NCBI GenBank assembly: GCA_021737785.1
Contig: JAIPDI010000014.1
Location: 1-64,000, forward strand
Length of the DNA stretch: 64,000 nucleotides
Direction: 5' to 3'
Source: Deltaproteobacteria bacterium
GTDB lineage: Bacteria > Desulfobacterota > DSM-4660 > Desulfatiglandales > Desulfatiglandaceae
The position numbers and the translations under genes are program-made. Positions 37,138 to 46,160 of this stretch are shown in pieces. Positions within the stretch are counted from its first letter, which is position 1. Each line of letters begins with the position of its first letter. The notes under the pieces were generated by a model. The model was not told where the DNA came from. It was given only the letters and a program-made list of their open reading frames with translations, and made no database searches.

Positions 37138-37347
37138 CTAAAATTGATGCATTCGTAAAAAACGTCACCCTGTTGAATCCCGCCGAATGGCGGGACGGGG
37201 TCCACGGGTTTCATAAGTGCTTGAGATTACCGATTTCCGGCTCCCGGTCGAAGATCCCGTACTTGTGCGGGGATCGGAGTCCGGGACAAGCTTCTCCGGA
37301 ATGACTGAAAAGGGGTATTTTCGAGTTTTTGCGGGACCATCAAAATC
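37138..37347 (-). repeat. Dispersed palindromic repeat C, copy 1
   Basis: About 210 bp whose reverse complement closely matches 56331-56519. Shared blocks include gatcttcgaccgggagccgg, cgtcccgccattcggcggga and acgaatgcatcaatttt. Several internal palindromes (e.g. cccgccattcggcggg). It abuts repeat B copy 2. Confidence 0.85.
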
Positions 37348-37486
37348 AGTGCCTGGTCTTCTGTCACAAAAAACAAGAAAAATATGGCCGTTCTTCCACT
37401 CACGCTTGGCCTTTGTCATTCCGGCTGAGGGCATGCCGGAATGACGGGACAGCACACAGCCGTTTTGGTTGCGGTTATCCGCTTTA
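37348..37486 (-). repeat. Dispersed palindromic repeat B, copy 2
   Basis: Reverse complement of the ends of 34473-34657. Shared blocks include gcggataaccgcaaccaaa, gctgtcccgtcattccggcatgcc (split by single changes) and ggccatattt..cttgtttt. With copy 1 it forms an inverted pair flanking three genes (metallo-hydrolase, DUF2889, membrane protein). Confidence 0.8.
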
Positions 37487-37668
37487 GTTTAAAATATATC
37501 TTATTATTTCCAAATACATTTCAATGGGATTATAGCTATCCTATTAAATGACAATTTGAAAGATACCTTGAAAAGCCTTGACAAATTCAGGCCCTGTATG
37601 GTATCCGGTCCTCCTGTGAGATGATAATTTCTCGACGCTCTCTTTCGTCAGTCCTATGGGGTGCCAAC

Positions 37669-38352
37669 ATGCGTAGAGACCAGGAACGGTTTGAACCTGA
37701 AGAAGGTTTTCAGAAAGATTTCCCGGACGATCATTCCGGAGTATCGCCGGAGAATAGGGACAACCGGGACAATGATCATGACATCATAGAACTTGTGGAT
37801 GTGGTGAGGAAGGGAGACCTCCCCCCGGATACCGATACGGATGATCTTTCCCTCCTGTTTGACCTGGAAAACCGGCCTGGAAAAGGAGAAGATTTTTTGG
37901 GCAGAGAAGATGAAGCCCTGGATGGATTTTCCCTCCCCCTCGATGAAACGGACGAGAAGGCATTTGAATCGCATGCGAGTGAACCGGTTGCCTTTCACGA
38001 CCCCTTTGAATCGCCTGATTTTGATTTTGAAGCAGCTGAAAGTTTTGATGAATCCACAGAAGAAGAGGTAACTGCCATCTCTGAGGAGGACCTGGAGGAG
38101 ATACCCGAGGAAGGCCTGGACCTGCCGATGGGAAGGCTGGTGGGGGAAATGGAAGACGAAACTTCCGGGCCCGAGCCCAGGGATGAAGGATCATTCCCTG
38201 TGTCCAAGGAAAGGCTTGAGTCCCTCATCATCGAGACGGTCACAGAGGTTGTCGAGCGGGTGGTGAGGGAAACCGTGGCCGAGGTCGCGGAAAGGGTGAT
38301 TAAGGAAGCCATTGAAAGCCTCAGGCAGAGCCTTGAGTCAAAACCGGAATAG
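37669..38352 (+). CDS. Acidic protein with amphipathic C-terminal helix
   Basis: A 227-residue, strongly acidic protein (243 residues if it starts at 37621). Most of it is low-complexity Asp/Glu/Phe/Pro sequence and probably disordered. The last 45 residues (SLIIETVTEVVERVVRETVAEV and on) form a regular amphipathic Val/Glu/Arg helix suited to oligomerisation, loosely like the C-terminal end of polar-organising PopZ-type proteins. I do not recognise the family. It lies just before valS on the same strand. Confidence 0.7.
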   Translation: MRRDQERFEPEEGFQKDFPDDHSGVSPENRDNRDNDHDIIELVDVVRKGDLPPDTDTDDLSLLFDLENRPGKGEDFLGREDEALDGFSLPLDETDEKAFESHASEPVAFHDPFESPDFDFEAAESFDESTEEEVTAISEEDLEEIPEEGLDLPMGRLVGEMEDETSGPEPRDEGSFPVSKERLESLIIETVTEVVERVVRETVAEVAERVIKEAIESLRQSLESKPE

Positions 38353-38499
38353 CCGCTGCTGTGATTCCGACAATGTCGTTTTAAGCCCCATAATAATCAA
38401 ATATTCCCCTTACCCCATTATTCCGCCATTAAAAAGTGCCCACATCCCGATTGGGGCTAAGCCCCTGAATTCTATTATTGCGTGAGGAGTCTCTGATAG

Positions 38500-41151
38500 A
38501 TGAAGAAGGAACAGATTGCCAAGAGTTACGAACCGGAAGCGGTTGAACGGAAGTGGTATGCATACTGGGAAACCAACGGCCTTTTCAAGGGAGAGGCCGT
38601 TTCTGAAAAGCCGCCCTATTGTATTGTGATCCCGCCCCCGAATGTCACGGGGACCCTCCACATGGGCCACGCCCTGAACAACACCCTGCAGGATATTCTC
38701 TGTCGTTTCAAGAAGATGAAAGGGCATAACGTATTGTGGCAACCCGGCACCGATCACGCGGGGATCGCCACCCAAAACGTTGTGGAGAGAGATCTGGCGG
38801 CCCGAGGCACGGACCGGCATGCGGTGGGAAGGGAAAAGTTCATTGATCTGGTCTGGGAGTGGCGGGAAAAATACGGCGGGCTGATCATCAACCAATTGAA
38901 GCGATTGGGCTGCTGCTGCGACTGGAGCAGAGAGCGATTCACCATGGATGAAGGGCTCTCCAGGGCGGTTCGGGAGGTGTTCGTACGCCTCTACGAAGAA
39001 GGACTGATCTACCGCGGGGACTACATCATCAACTGGTGTCCCCGATGCCATACGGCCCTGGCCGATCTCGAGGTGGAACATCAGGACACGGAAAGCCGCC
39101 TCTACTATGTTCGCTATCCGTTTCAAAACGGAAAGGGTCATCTCACCGTGGCCACGACCCGCCCCGAGACCCTGTTGGGCGACACCGCCGTGGCCGTCAA
39201 CCCCGATGACGACCGATACAGGGATCTGGCCGACGCCCATGTCCTCCTGCCGATCCTGAACAAGCCGATCCCAGTTATCTTTGACCGATATGTGGACGCG
39301 ACATTCGGAACCGGGGCATTGAAGATTACGCCTGCCCATGATCCCAATGACTTTGAAATCGGAAATGCCCACCAGCTTGACCGGATCAAGGTGATCGACG
39401 AAAACGGCGTCATGAATGCGCTGGCAGGCCCCTACCAGGGAATGGACCGGTTTGAATGCCGCGAACGGATCGTGGAGGATCTCGAAGAAAACGGGCTTTT
39501 AGAAAAGATCGAACCCTACCAGAATGCCATCGGACACTGCTATCGCTGTAAAACCATGATCGAACCCCTCCTTTCAAAACAGTGGTTTGTGAGGACCGCT
39601 TCCCTCGGCAAGGCCGCCAGCGATGCGGTCCGGGCCGGAAAGACCCGGATATTTCCCGCCAACTGGGAGGGGGTCTATTTTGAATGGATGGACAACATCA
39701 GGGACTGGTGCGTTTCGAGACAGATCTGGTGGGGGCACCGTATCCCGGCGTGGTACTGCCGGGCCTGCGGCGCGGTGCAGGTGGCCAAAGAGGCCCCGAT
39801 GGGCTGCAATTCATGCGACAGCGATGACCTGATTCAGGAAACGGACGTCCTCGATACCTGGTTCAGCTCGGCCCTCTGGCCGTTCTCCACCCTGGGCTGG
39901 CCCGACGCCACCCCCGAACTCAAGACCTTTTATCCCACCTCCGCCCTGGTGACCGGGTTCGACATCCTCTTCTTCTGGGTGGCCCGAATGATGATGATGG
40001 GGATCCATTTCATGGCAGATGTTCCTTTCAAGGATGTGTATATCCATGCCCTGGTCAGGGATGCGGAAGGAAAGAAGATGAGCAAGTCCAAGGGGAATGT
40101 GATCGATCCCCTTGCGGTCATGGACCAGTTCGGCACCGATGCCTTCCGCTTTACACTGGCGGCCCTGGCAGCTCAGGGGAGGGACATCAAACTATCGGAA
40201 GAGCGGATCCTCGGGTATCGTCACTTTGTCAATAAGATATGGAATGCCGCCCGATTCGCCCTGATGACCCTGGACCAGGGGAAGATGCCGAGCGCCGATC
40301 CGACGGCCTATACACTTGCCGACCGCTGGATCCTGACCCGGGTCGGGGAGGTCAGCGACAAGGTCGGCGGGTTTATCGAGGCATATCAGTTCAACGAGGC
40401 GGCCGGGCTTTCTTATCAGTTTGTCTGGCATGAGTTCTGCGACTGGTATCTGGAGATGGCCAAAGAGGCCCTCTATGGAGAGGACGGGCCGGTCAAGGAG
40501 ACGGCAAGGGCCGTGGTCCTGAAGACGCTCATGGCCGCCTTGAAGCTCCTCCATCCTTTCATGCCGTTTGTAACGGAAGAGATATGGCAACGGCTTCCCG
40601 GGACCGACGGGAGCATCATGACGGCCCGATTTCCAGATTCCGCCGAGTTCCCGAGAGATGAGGCCGCTCTGAATGAGATGGATCTTCTCATGGGGGTTAT
40701 CGCGGGGATACGCAATATCCGTGGAGAGATGAATATCCCTCCCTCGAAAAATGTCCATATCGTCATTGACACCGGGAATAAGAGCGATGAAGACATCCTG
40801 GTCGGAAATTTATCCCATATCCAATCCCTGGCCAAGGTCGATGAGGCGGTCATCGGCGCCGGGCTTCCCAAACCGGACAAATCGGCCACAGCGGTATTCG
40901 AACAGACCTCGGTTCATGTGATTTTAAAGGGCCTGATCGACTTCAAAGAAGAGGAACGGCGGGTGAAAAAGGAGATCAGCAAGACACAAAAGGAGATGGA
41001 GGTCTCTCAAAAGAAATTATCCAATAAAGGATTCTTGGAAAAAGCGCCGGAGGAGATCGTGGTCGAGGTAAAGGCCAAGGCAGAGGGTCTTGCCTCCAGG
41101 CTTTCCAAACTGAAAGAGAACCTCTCATTTCTGGAGACCCTCGATGCGTGA
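38500..41151 (+). CDS. valS: Valyl-tRNA synthetase
   Basis: An 883-residue class I synthetase charging tRNA-Val. It has PPPNVTGTLHMGHALN (HIGH motif, near 45-60), the CP1 editing insertion with TTRPETLLGDTAVAVNPDD, the KKMSKSKGNVIDP motif near residue 525, an anticodon-binding domain, and a C-terminal coiled-coil arm (EERRVKKEISKTQKEMEVSQKKL). Length is normal. Start ATG 38500, preceded by gaggagtctctgatag. Confidence 0.98.
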   Translation: MKKEQIAKSYEPEAVERKWYAYWETNGLFKGEAVSEKPPYCIVIPPPNVTGTLHMGHALNNTLQDILCRFKKMKGHNVLWQPGTDHAGIATQNVVERDLAARGTDRHAVGREKFIDLVWEWREKYGGLIINQLKRLGCCCDWSRERFTMDEGLSRAVREVFVRLYEEGLIYRGDYIINWCPRCHTALADLEVEHQDTESRLYYVRYPFQNGKGHLTVATTRPETLLGDTAVAVNPDDDRYRDLADAHVLLPILNKPIPVIFDRYVDATFGTGALKITPAHDPNDFEIGNAHQLDRIKVIDENGVMNALAGPYQGMDRFECRERIVEDLEENGLLEKIEPYQNAIGHCYRCKTMIEPLLSKQWFVRTASLGKAASDAVRAGKTRIFPANWEGVYFEWMDNIRDWCVSRQIWWGHRIPAWYCRACGAVQVAKEAPMGCNSCDSDDLIQETDVLDTWFSSALWPFSTLGWPDATPELKTFYPTSALVTGFDILFFWVARMMMMGIHFMADVPFKDVYIHALVRDAEGKKMSKSKGNVIDPLAVMDQFGTDAFRFTLAALAAQGRDIKLSEERILGYRHFVNKIWNAARFALMTLDQGKMPSADPTAYTLADRWILTRVGEVSDKVGGFIEAYQFNEAAGLSYQFVWHEFCDWYLEMAKEALYGEDGPVKETARAVVLKTLMAALKLLHPFMPFVTEEIWQRLPGTDGSIMTARFPDSAEFPRDEAALNEMDLLMGVIAGIRNIRGEMNIPPSKNVHIVIDTGNKSDEDILVGNLSHIQSLAKVDEAVIGAGLPKPDKSATAVFEQTSVHVILKGLIDFKEEERRVKKEISKTQKEMEVSQKKLSNKGFLEKAPEEIVVEVKAKAEGLASRLSKLKENLSFLETLDA

Positions 41152-41338
41152 TCCGGGACCGATGGCATGCCGCAAGCGGGTGCATATGATTTCCGCAGCC
41201 GTCCCCGCCCACCCGCCCACGGCCGCTGATTTCAGCATCGAGATCAGCGCGGGAACCCATACGGTTGAAGTCTGAAGCCTCGTGATCCCAAACTTTATAC
41301 ACTTTAGCTCACTTTAGACACTTTTAGGCATTTCCCCT

Positions 41339-42100
41339 ATGAACGTTCCTGCCATTGATATGAAACGGGTCTGGTTCTCCTATGATAAGACCCCGATCCT
41401 GAAAGATGTCTCCCTGACATTGAAACAGGGCGATTTTCTGGCAATCCTCGGACCCAACGGCGGAGGGAAGACCACCCTCCTTAAACTCTTGCTGGGGCTC
41501 TTGAGACCTGACAGCGGGGAGATCAAGGTTCTCGGAGAATCGCCGCCCGATGCCAAATACCGGGTCGGATACGTCCCCCAGAACACCGATTTCAACACCA
41601 CCTTTCCCATATCGGTCATGGACGTGGCCATGATGGGGAGGCTGTCCCGATCACGCATCGGGAGGCGGTATTCCCGTGATGACCGGTCCAAGGTGGAAGC
41701 CGCACTTAAACATACCGGGATATGGGATTACCGGCATGCACTGATCGGCAGTCTCTCCGGCGGGCAGAGGCAGAGGGTATTTATCGCCAGGGCCCTGGCC
41801 ACGGATCCGGAAATCCTTTTCCTGGATGAACCGACGGCCAGCGTGGACCCGGATTTTGAGACGGACCTCTTCGAGTTCCTGAGAGAACTGAACCGAAAAG
41901 TCACCATTGTAACCATTACCCACGATGTCGGGGTGATATCCAGGCATATAAAATCGGTGGCCTGTGTCAACAGGACCCTGATGTTTCACGAAGAAGGAAA
42001 AATTACCCCGGAGATGCTCGATATGGCCTATCACTGCCCCGTGGACCTGATCGCCCATGGCGTCCCCCATCGGGTACTCCCCATCCATACCGAGGAATAA
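41339..42100 (+). CDS. Metal ABC transporter ATP-binding protein (ZnuC/MntB-like)
   Basis: A 253-residue ATPase with Walker A GPNGGGKTT near residue 39, signature LSGGQRQRVFIARAL, and Walker B ILFLDEPTASVD. It resembles ATPases of zinc/manganese importers (ABC-3 family), supported by the type of permease encoded next. The solute-binding gene is not adjacent; the metal is undecided. It follows dispersed repeats (tttagctcactttag) at about 41300-41335. Confidence 0.93.
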   Translation: MNVPAIDMKRVWFSYDKTPILKDVSLTLKQGDFLAILGPNGGGKTTLLKLLLGLLRPDSGEIKVLGESPPDAKYRVGYVPQNTDFNTTFPISVMDVAMMGRLSRSRIGRRYSRDDRSKVEAALKHTGIWDYRHALIGSLSGGQRQRVFIARALATDPEILFLDEPTASVDPDFETDLFEFLRELNRKVTIVTITHDVGVISRHIKSVACVNRTLMFHEEGKITPEMLDMAYHCPVDLIAHGVPHRVLPIHTEE

Positions 42101-42104
42101 GGCG

Positions 42105-42926
42105 ATGTGGGAGGCCCTCCAGCTCGATTTCATGCGAAATGCCCTGTTCGCGGGCCTCCTTGTCAGCGTATCGTGCGGCATTATCGGCAGCCTGGTGGTG
42201 GTCAACCGGATCGTCTTCATCTCCGGAGGGATTGCTCATGCCGCTTTCGGCGGGATCGGGCTGGCCTTTTTCCTCGGGTTTACCCCATTCTGGGGGGCCG
42301 CCCTCTTTGCCGTGGGGGTCTCCATGATCATGGGCGTGGTCAGTTTCAAGGCCCGGCACCGGTCGGACACCGTCATCGGGGTCCTCTGGGCCGTGGGGAT
42401 GGCCATAGGGGTCATCCTCATCGACCTGACGCCGGGGTATCACGTGGACCTGATGAGTTACCTCTTTGGAAGCATCCTCACTGTACCGGCATCCGACATC
42501 TGGATGATGATCCTCCTGAATGCGGCCATCCTCTTCATGGTCATTGTTTTTTATAAAGAGTTCATCGCCATGTCCTATGACGAAGAATTCGCCTTTGTGG
42601 TGGGCATTCCTGTCCGGCCGCTCTATTTTGCCCTCCTCGGCATGACCGCCTTTTCAGTGGTCATGACCATCCAGGTGGTCGGCCTGATCCTGGTGATCGC
42701 CCTCTTGACCATCCCCCCCTACATTGCGGAGAACTTTACCAGGTCGTTGGGCGAAATGATGGTGATTTCGTCAATCCTCGGCATCATTTTCACATTGGGC
42801 GGATTGTCCCTCTCCTATGCCTTTGATCTGACGTCCGGGGCGACCATCATCCTGGTTGCCGGTGTCGGATTTTTTGTGTTTCAACTGATCGGTATGCTGA
42901 AAAAGAAGGGAGGTGCCTCCCCATGA
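42105..42926 (+). CDS. Metal ABC transporter permease (ABC-3 family, ZnuB-like)
   Basis: A 273-residue inner membrane protein with about eight hydrophobic segments and the family motifs GGIAHAAFGGIGLAF and VGLILVIALLTIPPYIAENFT. I use ATG 42105 (MWEALQLDFMRNALFAG), 4 nt after the ATPase stop; the upstream open frame overlaps the ATPase. With the ATPase it forms a zinc- or manganese-type importer. Confidence 0.94.
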   Translation: MWEALQLDFMRNALFAGLLVSVSCGIIGSLVVVNRIVFISGGIAHAAFGGIGLAFFLGFTPFWGAALFAVGVSMIMGVVSFKARHRSDTVIGVLWAVGMAIGVILIDLTPGYHVDLMSYLFGSILTVPASDIWMMILLNAAILFMVIVFYKEFIAMSYDEEFAFVVGIPVRPLYFALLGMTAFSVVMTIQVVGLILVIALLTIPPYIAENFTRSLGEMMVISSILGIIFTLGGLSLSYAFDLTSGATIILVAGVGFFVFQLIGMLKKKGGASP

Positions 42927-43333
42927 GTTTCAACATCTTTTCTCCGGTAAAAAAGGTCAAGAAAAGAGAAAAGGATAAGGACGGCTTCGACAGGCTCATC
43001 GACGTCATAGAGAGATTCGCCCCAAGGGACCACCAGTCCAGGAGGGAGGTCTTTTATTATAATTACAGGATCATGGACGGGTATAAGGGGCCTCTTCTGG
43101 CCCTCCTTGAGACGGCATCGCAGATCGACCAATATCGAATGGATCCCGATGCCCACAGCCGCCGGCTCTTTCTGGGGCTGAAGGCCTTTTATGACATTAG
43201 GGACAAACTGTCCATGGAAGATGCCGTGAAAGACATCGGCCTTGTCCGGAGATTCCGCGACCTTCTCATCTATTTTTATGGAAGAAAGGACCTTTCAGGC
43301 GAAGACATTCGAGAGTTGCTGAAGGACATGTAG
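42923..43333 (+). CDS. Unknown 136-residue protein linked to the metal transporter
   Basis: Starts 4 nt before the permease stop (ATGA overlap) with ggaggtg upstream, so it is in the transporter operon. Basic N-terminus (KKVKKREKDKDG), then a mostly helical, charged body (YYNYRIMDGYKGPLLALLETASQIDQYRMDPDAH) with no Cys. No signal peptide or membrane segment, so cytoplasmic. Family not recognised; a role in metal uptake is only suggested by position. Confidence 0.72.
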   Translation: MSFNIFSPVKKVKKREKDKDGFDRLIDVIERFAPRDHQSRREVFYYNYRIMDGYKGPLLALLETASQIDQYRMDPDAHSRRLFLGLKAFYDIRDKLSMEDAVKDIGLVRRFRDLLIYFYGRKDLSGEDIRELLKDM

Positions 43334-43356
43334 GGTCCCCGCCTGCCCGAGCAGAG

Positions 43357-44118
43357 ATGAGAATCATCGACATATTGAGCCCCAACAGCCGGGTATATAA
43401 GCGCCTTCTGAGACTCAAGACCGCGCGGGGCATCAAGAAATACGGCATGGCCCTTGTCGCGGGTCCGAGACAGGTCCATGAGGTGGCGCGGGACTTCCCG
43501 GATCGATGCGAGGCATGGATCTTTTCAGAGAAACAGCGCTCGCCGGTGACGGCCCCTGTCGACCCTATCCCCGGGTATCGCCTGGCAGATGAGCTTTTTC
43601 GTCAGATAGACCTCTTCGACACGGGCCGGCCGCTGCTGGTGGTCCGGTTCTCTCCATTTGCCTTGCTCATGGAAGAGGTCTGGCCCCCCGGCTGCACACT
43701 CTGCATCCCATTTCAGGACCCTGCCAATGTGGGAGCGGCGATCCGGGCGGCCGCGGCATTCGGCGTGTCGCGGGTGGTCATTCTGAAGGAGGCCGCCCAT
43801 CCGTTCCACCCCAAGGCAATCCGGGCCGCAGGGGGCAATGTCTTCAGGGTGCCGATGGTGGAAGGGCCGCGACTCAGTGAGCTGGCCCCCCGGGGGGTGC
43901 CCGTCATTACCCTCTCCCCAAAGGGAGAGGATGTGTCGGCATATTGTTTTCCCCCACGCTTCTGCCTGGTCCCGGGGCTTGAAGGTCCCGGGATCCCTGG
44001 CGGTCTGAGCAGTGCGCAGGCCCTTGCCATCCCGATGAAAAACAGGGTGGAATCCCTCAACGCCGCCATGGCGACAGGGATCGTTCTGTACCTGTGGCAG
44101 AGGGGGCGGGCGGATTGA
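43357..44118 (+). CDS. SpoU/TrmH-family RNA 2'-O-methyltransferase
   Basis: A 253-residue protein with an N-terminal RNA-binding-like part (SPNSRVYKRLLRLKTARGIKKYGMALVAG) and a C-terminal SPOUT knot: motif 1 CIPFQDPANVGAAIRAAAAFGV, motif 2 LVPGLEGPGIP, motif 3 IPMKNRVESLNAAMATGIVLY. These bind SAM and methylate ribose 2'-OH in rRNA or tRNA. The exact target is unknown. Motif 2 lacks the usual E-x-x-G spacing in part but keeps the knot residues. Confidence 0.9.
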   Translation: MRIIDILSPNSRVYKRLLRLKTARGIKKYGMALVAGPRQVHEVARDFPDRCEAWIFSEKQRSPVTAPVDPIPGYRLADELFRQIDLFDTGRPLLVVRFSPFALLMEEVWPPGCTLCIPFQDPANVGAAIRAAAAFGVSRVVILKEAAHPFHPKAIRAAGGNVFRVPMVEGPRLSELAPRGVPVITLSPKGEDVSAYCFPPRFCLVPGLEGPGIPGGLSSAQALAIPMKNRVESLNAAMATGIVLYLWQRGRAD

Positions 44119-44176
44119 GAAAATCAGGGATTCAGGAATTGAGGGATTCAGGGATTCAGGAATTGAGGGATTGAAC
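44119..44176. repeat. Tandem repeat of gggattcaggaattga units
   Basis: About 3.5 imperfect copies of a 16-24 bp unit made of ggattcag and ggaattgag. Similar short arrays occur at 16901-16937 and 51309-51360. Purely intergenic. Confidence 0.8.
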
Positions 44177-44196
44177 AAAATGGGAGACAATAGATA

Positions 44197-44586
44197 ATGA
44201 ACACCCCAAGAGAGATCCATGCGCTGATCGTGGAGAAAGATGAGAAGGTAGCAGAGGCGGTACAAGAGATATTGAAGCACAGGCACTACAGGATCACCCT
44301 GTTATCCAAAAGCACGGACGCCATCCGGCTTCTGAAGGAGAGGGACGTCTCGCTGGTGGTTGCGGGCGAGGCTGCGGACAGCGATTCCCCATTTCACATC
44401 ATGAAGGAAATCGTGATGGCTTCCCCCATGACCTCTGTGATCCTCATTACCGATCTTCCAAAACAAGAGGTGGATGACACGGCCGAGGGGTATGGGATAC
44501 TGGGACATACAGACAGATCCGTCAGGTCGGAAGAGATGATCCCCCTGCTGGCGTCTTTTGAGAAGATCCTCGGCGCTTTCCGATAG
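44197..44586 (+). CDS. Degenerate (pseudo-)receiver domain protein
   Basis: A 129-residue stand-alone CheY-like fold: beta-1 HALIVEKDEKVAEAV supplies the acidic pair, but where the phospho-accepting Asp normally ends beta-3 (xLVILDxxMP) the sequence is SLVVAGEAAD, and the usual Lys of beta-5 is missing (ILGHTDRSV). It is therefore probably not phosphorylated in the standard way. No kinase or output gene is adjacent. Confidence 0.75.
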   Translation: MNTPREIHALIVEKDEKVAEAVQEILKHRHYRITLLSKSTDAIRLLKERDVSLVVAGEAADSDSPFHIMKEIVMASPMTSVILITDLPKQEVDDTAEGYGILGHTDRSVRSEEMIPLLASFEKILGAFR

Positions 44587-44652
44587 AATAGATTGTCCAC
44601 GCCAGCCGGGAGGTCTGAATCGGGCGAAAATTAAAACCCTTATAGGTAGGGA

Positions 44653-45576
44653 CTAAAACCGAAATGTGAACGCCAGCCCAGCCGGCCCTTTCTTGGAGGT
44701 AAGAAGGCGAAGATCAAAGCCGTCCAAAAGGCCTTTCCTGAAATCATCCCTTACCTTCCTGTTCCATTTGTGGGTAACATTTACCGCGCTGTAGATATTC
44801 CCTGCATACCAGCCTGCTTCAAAAAAGGCCAGGATCCCCCCCAATACGTCATGATCCTGATGAAAAGATTCTATCGTGGCCCAGATAAACAGCCCGTTCA
44901 AGAGGAATGCGACCATGGCATCTTTGTACCGGGATACATATACATGACCCAGCCCCGGGAGGACGCCTGCCATTACGCCGGCAACTACCGGATCTTTTTG
45001 AGGGAGCAATTCCCCCTTGAGGCTCTCGACGGAAAGCCGGGCCGCGTTAGGATAAAGGGGGTCTCCCATCCCCACCTTCCGGAAGTCTTCGGATGCCTCC
45101 TGCCACCGGTTTTCCTGCATTCGGATCCATCCCAGACGGTAATGGGCTGCATTTTCCAACTGAGAAGGGGGGTCGACATTCAATACTTCTCCGAAAAAAC
45201 CCGCGGCCCGATCGAACATCCCCTCCTGGTAATAGGATTCCCCGGTCAAGAAGAGGGCCTTTCCGGCAAAGGGGCTATCGGGCGCGTCTCTGAAGGTGCG
45301 GGAGAAGACCTCCCGGGCCTCCCTGTATTGGCCGTCCTTGAGATAGCAGACACCGATCAGATGCTGCGCCAGGGAAACGCGACGTTCCTGGGGAAAAAAA
45401 TAGATGAACCGATCAAATTCCACGATCGCCCGTTGGTATTGGCCCTTTTCCATATGTTCCCTGGCAAAGGCGAACTGCTCGTCACTGTCGATCGTCAGTT
45501 GCTCGGAAAAGGCCGGAGAAAGGCATAACAGAAGGATGCTCAATCCCCCGAGGAGGCAAACTACGCTTTTAGTCAT
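44653..45576 (-). CDS. TPR-repeat envelope protein with C-terminal membrane region
   Basis: A 307-residue protein: N-terminal signal sequence (SVVCLLGGLSILLLCLSPAFS), tetratricopeptide-type repeats (about 25-190; FAREHMEKGQYQRAIVEFDRFI, LIGVCYLKDGQYREAREVFSR), and a C-terminal hydrophobic region (VMAGVLPGLGHVYVSRYKDAMVAFLLNGLFI). Start ATG 45576 overlaps the end of the YidD-like gene by 8 nt with GAGG upstream; the frame is open to 45612. Likely works in the envelope with the YidD-like protein. Confidence 0.82.
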   Translation of the reverse strand: MTKSVVCLLGGLSILLLCLSPAFSEQLTIDSDEQFAFAREHMEKGQYQRAIVEFDRFIYFFPQERRVSLAQHLIGVCYLKDGQYREAREVFSRTFRDAPDSPFAGKALFLTGESYYQEGMFDRAAGFFGEVLNVDPPSQLENAAHYRLGWIRMQENRWQEASEDFRKVGMGDPLYPNAARLSVESLKGELLPQKDPVVAGVMAGVLPGLGHVYVSRYKDAMVAFLLNGLFIWATIESFHQDHDVLGGILAFFEAGWYAGNIYSAVNVTHKWNRKVRDDFRKGLLDGFDLRLLTSKKGPAGLAFTFRF

Positions 45577-46006
45577 GGACCTCATCATCGCTGCCATACC
45601 ACCAAAAATCATTGTCTGTGACCGGATCGAAGATCTTTAACTCCCCGTCACGTCTTACGAGGGGAGAATGACGACCCTCATCCGCCTCGTGGATGAGACG
45701 GTCCACCATCATCACCCATCCCACAAAAAAACCGTGTTTCCTGAAGGCCTGGGCACTATAGGAAGAGCACGTGGGTTCACTGGGACAACGCTGGCCATCC
45801 ACCGCGGAGATATGGGACCACACAGATGAGGCAAACCAGGCCCCGATGCTGAATTTGGATTCAGCTTTCTCATCCGGACCTGATGATTCAATCCGGTCCG
45901 GCCCGGAGATCGGGGTATCGCTGCACAGGGCCGGCCCGAGACCCACACCGCCGCTCAACAGCACAATAAACAAAATGCTTCTGAATGCCAAGGAAAACAC
46001 AGCCAA
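45569..46006 (-). CDS. YidD-like protein with signal peptide and N-terminal extension
   Basis: A 145-residue protein. The C-terminal half carries the YidD pattern (CPSEPTCSSYSAQAFRKHGFFVGWVMMVDRL, then DPVTDNDFW). Ordinary YidD is about 70-90 residues and lies near yidC and rnpA; here there is an extra 65-residue front with a signal-peptide-like segment (RSILFIVLLSGGVGLGPALC) and none of those neighbours. This suggests an exported paralogue with a different partner, probably the TPR protein encoded next. Confidence 0.82.
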   Translation of the reverse strand: MAVFSLAFRSILFIVLLSGGVGLGPALCSDTPISGPDRIESSGPDEKAESKFSIGAWFASSVWSHISAVDGQRCPSEPTCSSYSAQAFRKHGFFVGWVMMVDRLIHEADEGRHSPLVRRDGELKIFDPVTDNDFWWYGSDDEVHD

Positions 46007-46160
46007 ATTGAATGATGCCCTTATTTTACCGGTTACTGGATACCGGATGTTAAATTACGGTCCGACACCTGATCTCTTTTCTCTTTCACCGCTCACACCC
46101 TAACGAAGCCCAGTCCATAAGTCAAGCGGTTCGCGATTCATGATAAAAGGTCATTATTCC

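Larger units (their letters stand above)
36958..37668. other. 711-bp repeat-rich intergenic region
   Basis: No convincing gene. It holds copy 1 of repeat C (37138-37347) directly abutting copy 2 of repeat B (37348-37486), then A/T-rich sequence before the acidic protein gene. Reading frames at 37165-37455 and 37217-37444 are translations of these repeats. Confidence 0.7.

Noticed and set aside
37165-37455. ORF similar in sequence to one at 56262-56492
   Set aside because: The similarity comes from repeat C being read in the matching frame; neither has an RBS or protein-like composition.
43525-44286. Minus-strand ORF antisense to the SpoU methyltransferase
   Set aside because: It is a shadow of the real gene; its Pro/Ser/Ile reiteration is the antisense reading of the tandem repeat at 44119-44176.
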